Assembly (NCBI GenBank): GCA_012845835.1
Contig: JABAKD010000025.1
Coordinates: 29,333,761-29,397,760, forward strand
Reading direction: 5' to 3'
Length of the DNA stretch: 64,000 nucleotides
DNA from: Undaria pinnatifida
Taxonomy: Eukaryota; Sar; Phaeophyceae; Laminariales; Alariaceae
Every line of letters begins with the position of its first letter. The stretch's first letter is position 1. The notes below the pieces were generated by a model. That model did no database searches, was not told where the DNA came from, and worked only from the letters and a program-made list of their open reading frames with translations. This document shows positions 61,301 through 64,000 of this stretch, one piece after another. Made by a program: the position numbers and the translations under genes.

Positions 61301-62326
61301 CAAGCCAGAAAAGAGGTTGCAAGCCGTAGCTGATAGGCTGTATGGGAGAGAATAACAAAAGCGCGAGTTCAAATAATATGAGATAACGTGGTCGAGAAAA
61401 TATGGAAGGGTTTAGGGGGAGACCAGGAAGAGATACTCTCTAGGTCTATAGAGAAGTTTGGCGAGCACAAGACGGAAGTAAAAGAAAGAATAGAAGAAAG
61501 GAAAAGGCAAGCGCTCCGAAATGCGGTGAAAGAGGAGCCGCACTTAGAGATATACGGGGAGTTGAGGGAAGATATTGGAATGAAAATGTATCTGCATGGC
61601 CCAATGGACTACGCGAAAAAGCTGAAACTGCGAAATCGTGTAGGGGACCTGGACCTACCAGAAAGAAGAAAGGGATATACCAGTAGTCAGGAGGAGGAGG
61701 TGGCTACAAATATGTGCCCGTGTGGCACAACAATAGAGAGCAGGACTCACATAGTAGGAGAATGTGAAATATACAAGGAGGAACGGGATGCATTAGAGGA
61801 GGAGATGAGGAAACTAGACGTATGTCACATGGAAGAGCTTGGTAGACTAGAGAGTAACGAGAAAACGATCGCTATCCTCGGAGATAGATGGTGGCCGCAG
61901 ACGGCGAAACAGGACGGGGATAGAATAAGCAAGCAGTTTCTATGTAATATACGGAAGAAGCGTAATGAGCGCCCACATGTTGGAGGTGCCTCTATTAGGA
62001 GTAGGAACGGTGCTCCGTCTCGAAAGGATGCGTGGTCAATGGTCAAATGACTAAGGCAAGCAACAAATGATTACGCCCCCCCCCCCCCCCGTCCCATCGT
62101 CCCTCCCTCCTCTGACCCACTTTTCAATCTTGCTGTAGTCGAGGTTGTTCCCCCGTGACAAGACATCGTACAGGGTGGTATCCTCCCGGTACATGAGCAG
62201 CATCATGTGAGGGCTCATGGCAGACTCCGCGACGCGGACGATGTTGTTCACTGGGACGGGAAGCTGATGCAGCTCGGAGAGAACAGAGATCTCGCGACGC
62301 ATCTGCTTGTTCGCGGCAATGGAGTT
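49000..62326 (-). CDS. Protein kinase with C-lobe insertion and acidic tail, 5' end missing
   Basis: Five minus-strand exons with matching phases: 62326-62121, 55920-55626, 52821-52552, 51488-51342, 49398-49000. The first holds the alpha-C region (RREISVLSEL) and the hinge (MMLLMYREDTTLYDVLSRG). The second holds the catalytic loop HRDIKPDNIL, DFG, the APE-type EYAAPE and the alpha-F TGR segment. Exons 3-4 add about 139 residues with a coiled-coil-like acidic part and VYDWTPNAMCTSTLLLMG. The last gives NPYKLFENDWTNWL, the alpha-H/I RP motif (DPALRPQSVAAARDI) and about 65 mostly Glu/Asp residues to TAG. The glycine loop and catalytic lysine lie beyond the window. The alpha-F Asp that normally precedes the YS position is Glu (SAELYSVF). 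Exons 3-4 could belong to a nested gene, though phase 0 on both sides favours one transcript. Substrate unknown. Confidence 0.8.
49670..50195 (+). repeat. (TATCATAC/TATCATGC)n array
   Basis: About 500 bases of 8-9 base units ATCATACT/ATCATGCT with rare variants such as TATTAATATCA. The long Tyr/His/Ile frames here are artefacts. Confidence 0.9.
50336..50600 (+). mobile_element. MITE family A, copy 3
   Basis: Starts CGATAGAGGTATACCGTTTT and ends CTCTATGGTAGCCCGCGTC, with the family blocks GACGGGGCTTCTAAACCCAA and CCAAGGCCACGGGATTTTTC. Confidence 0.7.
50655..50923 (+). mobile_element. MITE family A, copy 4
   Basis: Starts GACGCACGGTACGATGGAGG and ends CACCTGTACTATCCTAGCAG. Interior CAGGGCTCCTTAACCCAAAA. 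Confidence 0.7.
51005..51052 (-). pseudogene. Ghost copy of the kinase insertion exon 2 3' edge
   Basis: On the minus strand TCTACTAGGACGAGGACTAC, GCTGAAAAGGGAGCTATGG, AGGAAAAGATAG matches the end of the exon at 51342 and the start of its intron with an 8-10 base deletion. It lies about 300 bases downstream of the exon. Confidence 0.55.
51342..51488 (-). CDS. Kinase insertion exon 2
   Basis: 147 bases, 49 codons, phase 0/0. Acceptor CGGCTGCAG|CGACTT, donor ATGGAG|GTGAGA. Encodes RLKLPVYDWTPNAMC, TSTLLLMGEPLPFMA and SECYSDYEDEDRAQQGVME. No recognised domain. Confidence 0.75.
51790..51890 (-). mobile_element. MITE family A, inverted fragment
   Basis: TTCGCGACGATTCTGGGTTA, AGGAGCCCCGTCATTCA and AAGTGGTATACCTTAAT are the inverse of the family's first 100 bases. 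Confidence 0.6.
52195..52500 (+). mobile_element. tRNA-derived SINE, copy 1
   Basis: The head has a tRNA-like CCCGGTGGTTCAATAGC (box A-like) and GTAGGTTCGAGCCCCGC (box B-like). The body AAATGGGAATGCTGA, GCGCGATAAAAATGAAGG and ACCTTGTCCAGAAGGTCGCT is shared with 34210 and 53690. It lies in a kinase intron. Confidence 0.7.
52552..52821 (-). CDS. Kinase insertion exon 1 (charged, coiled-coil-like)
   Basis: 270 bases, 90 codons, phase 0/0. Acceptor CCCGCCAG|GAACTT, donor CTACAG|GTGAGA. Encodes ELFDSAESRTMHLESLRKEY, then KRVEELLAGEDEEEERGG, a Gly run and LTEALSKLECVNIQLQ. Not a known kinase subdomain. A 22 bp tandem repeat (GCGGTTGGTGGCAGCAGATG) lies just upstream at 52845-52950. Confidence 0.75.
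53118..53152 (-). pseudogene. Ghost copy of part of kinase insertion exon 1
   Basis: CGAAGGAACCCCAGGTGCAT, GGCCCG on the plus strand matches the real GCGAAGGGACTCCAGGTGCAT, GGTTCG at 52769. It lies about 300 bases upstream in transcript direction. Confidence 0.45.
53320..53610 (+). mobile_element. MITE family A, broken copy
   Basis: Two separated family blocks: GAATGGCGGGGCTTTTTAAC at 53380, and AACCCAAAATCGTCGG with TACAGGCCATGTGAAGGTCC at 53480-53570. Confidence 0.5.
53690..53980 (-). mobile_element. tRNA-derived SINE, copy 2
   Basis: The minus strand starts CCGGTGGCGTATCAGGTTAT, has GTGAGTTCGAGCCCCGC, then the body TGCTGAACCCTATGCGCGAT and GACCACGGCTTGTCCAGAAG. It ends near an A-rich stretch. 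Head and body order are the same as the copy at 52195. Confidence 0.7.
54028..54330 (+). mobile_element. MITE family A, copy 5
   Basis: 303 bp. Starts GACGCGTGCTACGATATAGG and ends CACCTCTATTGTAATACGCGTC. Interior GACGGGGGCTCTTTAACCC and CATGTATGTGTCGTGTCTTA. This is the best-preserved end pair of the family. Confidence 0.75.
55060..55282 (-). mobile_element. 5'-truncated LINE 3' end with poly-C tail
   Basis: The minus strand matches the last 220 bases of the LINE at 59615 (CGAGAAAACGATCGCTATCC through SFIRSRNGAPSRKG-type coding to AACAAATGAGTACGCC). It then ends in a run of 12 or so C, like the other copy. Confidence 0.75.
55626..55920 (-). CDS. Kinase exon: catalytic loop, DFG and activation segment
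   Basis: 295 bases. Acceptor CCCAACCAG, donor GGAAAG|GTACGA, phase 0. Contains LYDNGYYHRDIKPDNILIG, ILVDFGLC, GEGTPEYAAPE and CFVEAFTGRCVFGGK. All core catalytic residues of this half are present. Confidence 0.93.
56086..56398 (+). mobile_element. MITE family A, copy 6, diverged
   Basis: Starts GTGTGCTACGAGAGAAGTAC and ends GCGCACCTTCGCCGTAGCAT, with GATGGGGGGTCCTTAACCTA inside. It adjoins G-rich tracts at 55925-56010 and 56400-56700. Confidence 0.55.
56803..57003 (+). mobile_element. MITE family A, copy 7, partial
   Basis: Starts GACGCGCTCTACGACGAGGG, with GAATGAAGGGACTCCTTTAC and GTCGTTCTTGTTTTACG. It is cut off at MITE family B copy 3. Confidence 0.55.
57010..57265 (+). mobile_element. 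MITE family B, copy 3
   Basis: Ends GATTCTACGATAGCCCCCCC and GGGGGGGCTACCGTAGTAAG. A (TA)n run sits in the middle where copy 1 has ACTATATATATAC. Confidence 0.7.
57356..57625 (-). mobile_element. MITE family A, copy 8 (inverted)
   Basis: Starts GACGCGTGCTACGATGGAAA. The inverse family blocks GAGCTTAAGACCTCTCCCAA, GATTTTGGGTTAAGGAGCCC and GGTATACCTCTATCGTACCA follow. Confidence 0.7.
57664..57917. repeat. GGGTC-rich fold-back MITE, copy 6
   Basis: Starts CAGGGCTTTTCACACGTCAG and ends TAACCCGTGAAAAGCCGTGG, an inverted pair of about 18 bases. The pentamers inside are diverged. Confidence 0.65.
57991..58262 (+). mobile_element. MITE family A, copy 9
   Basis: Starts GTGCGTGCTACGACAGTAGA and ends GTGCACCGTTATCGTATCG, with GACGGGCCTTCTTAACCCCA and CGTCGGAAAATAGGCCATTC. 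Confidence 0.6.
58657..58990. mobile_element. MITE with TAGAGC..GAGTCGGCA ends
   Basis: 334 bp. Left end TAGAGCCGCGAGTCGGCACG and the inverse right end TAGAGCTGTGAGTCGGCAGG are similar over 25 bases. The centre has a strong hairpin, GCCGGCAAGCCGGCTGGCCG then CCAGCCGGC. Only one copy was seen in this window. Confidence 0.6.
59195..59570. pseudogene. Three ghost copies of the kinase hinge-exon 3' edge
   Basis: Copies of the exon end at 62121-62190 lie at about 59196-59285 (minus), 59304-59385 (plus) and 59492-59565 (minus). The plus one reads EGTTLYNILSKGNDLW, the last minus one LYGKLSKGDILDYA; the real exon is EDTTLYDVLSRGNNLDY. Two end in GT donors (ACC|GTGAAC, ACA|GTAAGC). Confidence 0.7.
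59615..62064 (+). pseudogene. Non-LTR retrotransposon (LINE) ORF2, decayed
   Basis: Plus-strand fragments in several frames. RT motifs in order: LKNRKAAGADKIVNGFMKYG, GVAVNLFKKGDKADPGNYR, ISEGQAGFRPNRSCVDHV, FLDVKKAYDTVWRNWL, GVAQGYTLSPNLFEVHVNDM, then GLMFAIDFVGIS where the active site should read F-A-D-D. The thumb-like part holds YTYLGV. The C-terminal part holds ILGCSSMTSNALLRAELGM, CPCGTTIESRTHIVGEC (zinc cluster) and RSRNGAPSRKD. No endonuclease is seen, so it is 5'-truncated. Stops at 60282, 60320 and later, plus shifts near 60620 and 61100, make it dead. It lies antisense in the kinase intron. Confidence 0.88.
62077..62090 (+). repeat. Poly-C run at the LINE 3' end
   Basis: After AACAAATGATTACG the LINE ends in a run of about 14 C, only some 30 bases before the kinase exon donor at 62120. 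The shorter copy at 55060 ends the same way. Confidence 0.6.
62121..62326 (-). CDS. Kinase exon: alpha-C helix to hinge
   Basis: 206 bases. Acceptor CCCCCACAG|AACTCC, donor GAAAA|GTGGGT, phase 2. Encodes NSIAANKQMRREISVLSELH through TLYDVLSRGNNLDYSKIE. Its last codon completes as Asn with the first base of the exon at 55920. Confidence 0.88.
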
Positions 62327-62609
62327 CTGTGGGGGCATGGGGGAAGAGCGCGGGGGGGGGGGGGGAGGAGGGGGGAAAGGGGGACGAGGTCGGAGGAAAA
62401 TCAAGGCTTAACCTTTTACTACTGCAAAATATGTCTAATACTAACTCCAAGTAGCTTAATAAAAAAATAGTGGGGGCAGTTCTCAAGGCGTTAAGGGTCT
62501 GTATAAAACATAACCGATAATGCCAACAGTTCTATAATACATAATAATATGGCGTTCTATTACCTTTTCGGGCGTAATTTCAGCGTAAGTGGCCTCTTTT
62601 CGGGGCACA

Positions 62610-64000
62610 CTAATAGAGGATGGTGAACGTCGCTCGCCTTACACGTCTTGAGGTCGAACCTCTCCCGAGTTATGCCTGGTGATGGAGTGAAAAAACGTGT
62701 ACGATACACAATATTTGATATATATATCGAAAGTTCAACACGATACCTATATCGTATCGAGAATTTCGATATCATAGTTAATATTCCAACATATCGTGTC
62801 GTATGCGCTTTTTGCTCTCCACCCGTAGGCATGCCTCGGTAGATGTCTGTCCTCAAGATAAGCAAAGTGAGCGAGGTTCATTATCCTCCAGTGCTAGATA
62901 TTGAAAAAACAAATTCAAGTATACTTCGGAAAGTTTGGACACGGTTTCCAGCACTGGAGGATAATTAACGCCGCTCCTCTAGTGGATTTGAGGGTGGACC
63001 TCTCTCGAGGTATGCCGGGGGATAGCGGGAATAAGCGCGTACGATATACCAGGTTTGTAAAATATATCGAAAGTTCGATATTCCAATGTTTTCAATGTTA
63101 TGTCGAAATGTGTTTCGGCATTGTACCGATTTTTTCAAAATATCGTATCGCACGCGTTTTTTGCCCTCCATCCCTCGGCATTCATTGGCAGTGGTTTGCC
63201 ATGAACACATGCAAGGTGAGTGACACTCACTATCCAGCGCTAAAGGATAGCGAGCGTCGCTCATCTCACATGTCTTCAGGACGAATCTCCCCCAAGATAT
63301 ACCGGGGCATAGCGGGGAGAACGCATACGATACAACAGTTTACCTAGTATATCGAAAGTTCGATACTTCGAAATACGTAACGTTTTACGGGAAAGGTTAA
63401 TACGATCTCCATATCTTATCGAACTTTTCGATATCGTCAATATATCGTATCTCATGTGCTTCCCCCCCCCCATCCCTCGGTATATCGGCAGAGATTTGGG
63501 GTCAAGACGTCCAAGGTGAGAAACGTTCGCCATCCTCCAGTGCTGGATATCCTCTCGAGACTCTCCATATGTATTGTGTCGAAAATTTCAATACGACATC
63601 CAGCACTAGAGGATAGTGAGCGGCGGTCCTCACGTGCGTCTTGAAGGCGACTCTCTCCCGAGATATGCTAGGGGACGGATGTGAGAAAACTTGTACCATG
63701 TACGATACACCGAAAGTTTCGATACGATATCCACGTTATATCGAAGGTTTCGATATCATATTTCAATATATCGTAGTGTATCGCGCGCGTTTTTCGCTCC
63801 GCCTCCATCCCCTGAAATACCTCGGAAGGGGGTTGCCCTCAAGGCATATGAGGCGAGCGACCTCCACCATCCTTCAGTGCTAGATATCGTATTGCTGATA
63901 CGATATCCAGCACTAGAGGATGACAGTGAACGTCGGTCGCCTTACACACCTTGAGGACCAAACTCTCCCGAGGTATGCCGGGGGATGGGCGGGGTATAGC
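62610..64000 (+). repeat. About 310 bp satellite with TATCGAAAGTTCGATA palindromes
   Basis: Four to five units run off the window edge. Each has ATCCAGCACTAGAGGATAGT, GAGCG.CGCTC, CTCTCCCGAGATATGCCGGG, ACGCGTACGATA, TATCGAAAGTTCGATA, and CCATCCCTCGGTAT. CCTCCAGTGCTGGATAT is the inverse of the first block, so each unit is itself partly palindromic. No kinase 5' exon is visible here. Confidence 0.8.

Overview
This 64 kb window is eukaryotic nuclear DNA: genes are cut into short exons by GT-AG introns of several kilobases, and most of the sequence is transposon remnants, MITE-like elements, satellites and long poly-G/poly-C or triplet microsatellites. I infer a large-intron protist or alga, perhaps a brown alga or other stramenopile; this rests on general character and on no diagnostic marker, so hold it loosely.

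I assembled three host genes by hand by matching splice sites and codon phase. (1) On the minus strand, exons at 18155-18072, 17694-17610, 3876-3743, 3349-3263 and 2890-2720 join without a frame break into a UBC12-like (UBE2M-type, NEDD8 E2) fold. The conserved HPN is present but the catalytic cysteine position reads serine. Its N-terminal start and last exon are not seen. (2) On the plus strand, exons at 23729-23806, 31194-31284, 31963-32081, 33004-33148 and 35132-35220 join into a complete 173-residue NAA20, the catalytic subunit of the NatB N-terminal acetyltransferase. (3) On the minus strand, exons at 62326-62121, 55920-55626, 52821-52552, 51488-51342 and 49398-49000 give the 3' part of a protein kinase with a long C-lobe insertion and a glutamate-rich tail. 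Its 5' end is outside the window. I see no functional link among the three genes.

Layout: 1-2.7 kb, repeats and two ghost copies of an E2 exon edge. 2.7-18.2 kb, the E2 gene, whose 13.7 kb intron holds a 10.5 kb Ty3/Gypsy chromovirus (6546-17012) with 430 bp LTRs, broken pol and a 2.2 kb inverted duplication of leader plus gag. 18.2-23.7 kb, between genes: a satellite with telomere-like CCCTAA motifs, a LINE 3' fragment and a fold-back pair. 23.7-35.2 kb, NAA20. 35.2-49 kb, no gene seen: two miniature LTR elements, poly-C-rich repeats, MITEs and long tandem arrays. 49-62.3 kb, the kinase gene, its introns full of MITEs, SINEs and a decayed LINE. 62.6-64 kb, a palindromic satellite.

The most unusual pattern is that short, diverged copies of exon edges, several still next to a plausible splice site, lie in introns beside the real exons of all three genes. 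The other highlights are the serine-for-cysteine E2, the palindromic chromovirus with an A-AAA-AAC frameshift site, and TRIM-like elements with LTRs of only 84-93 bp.
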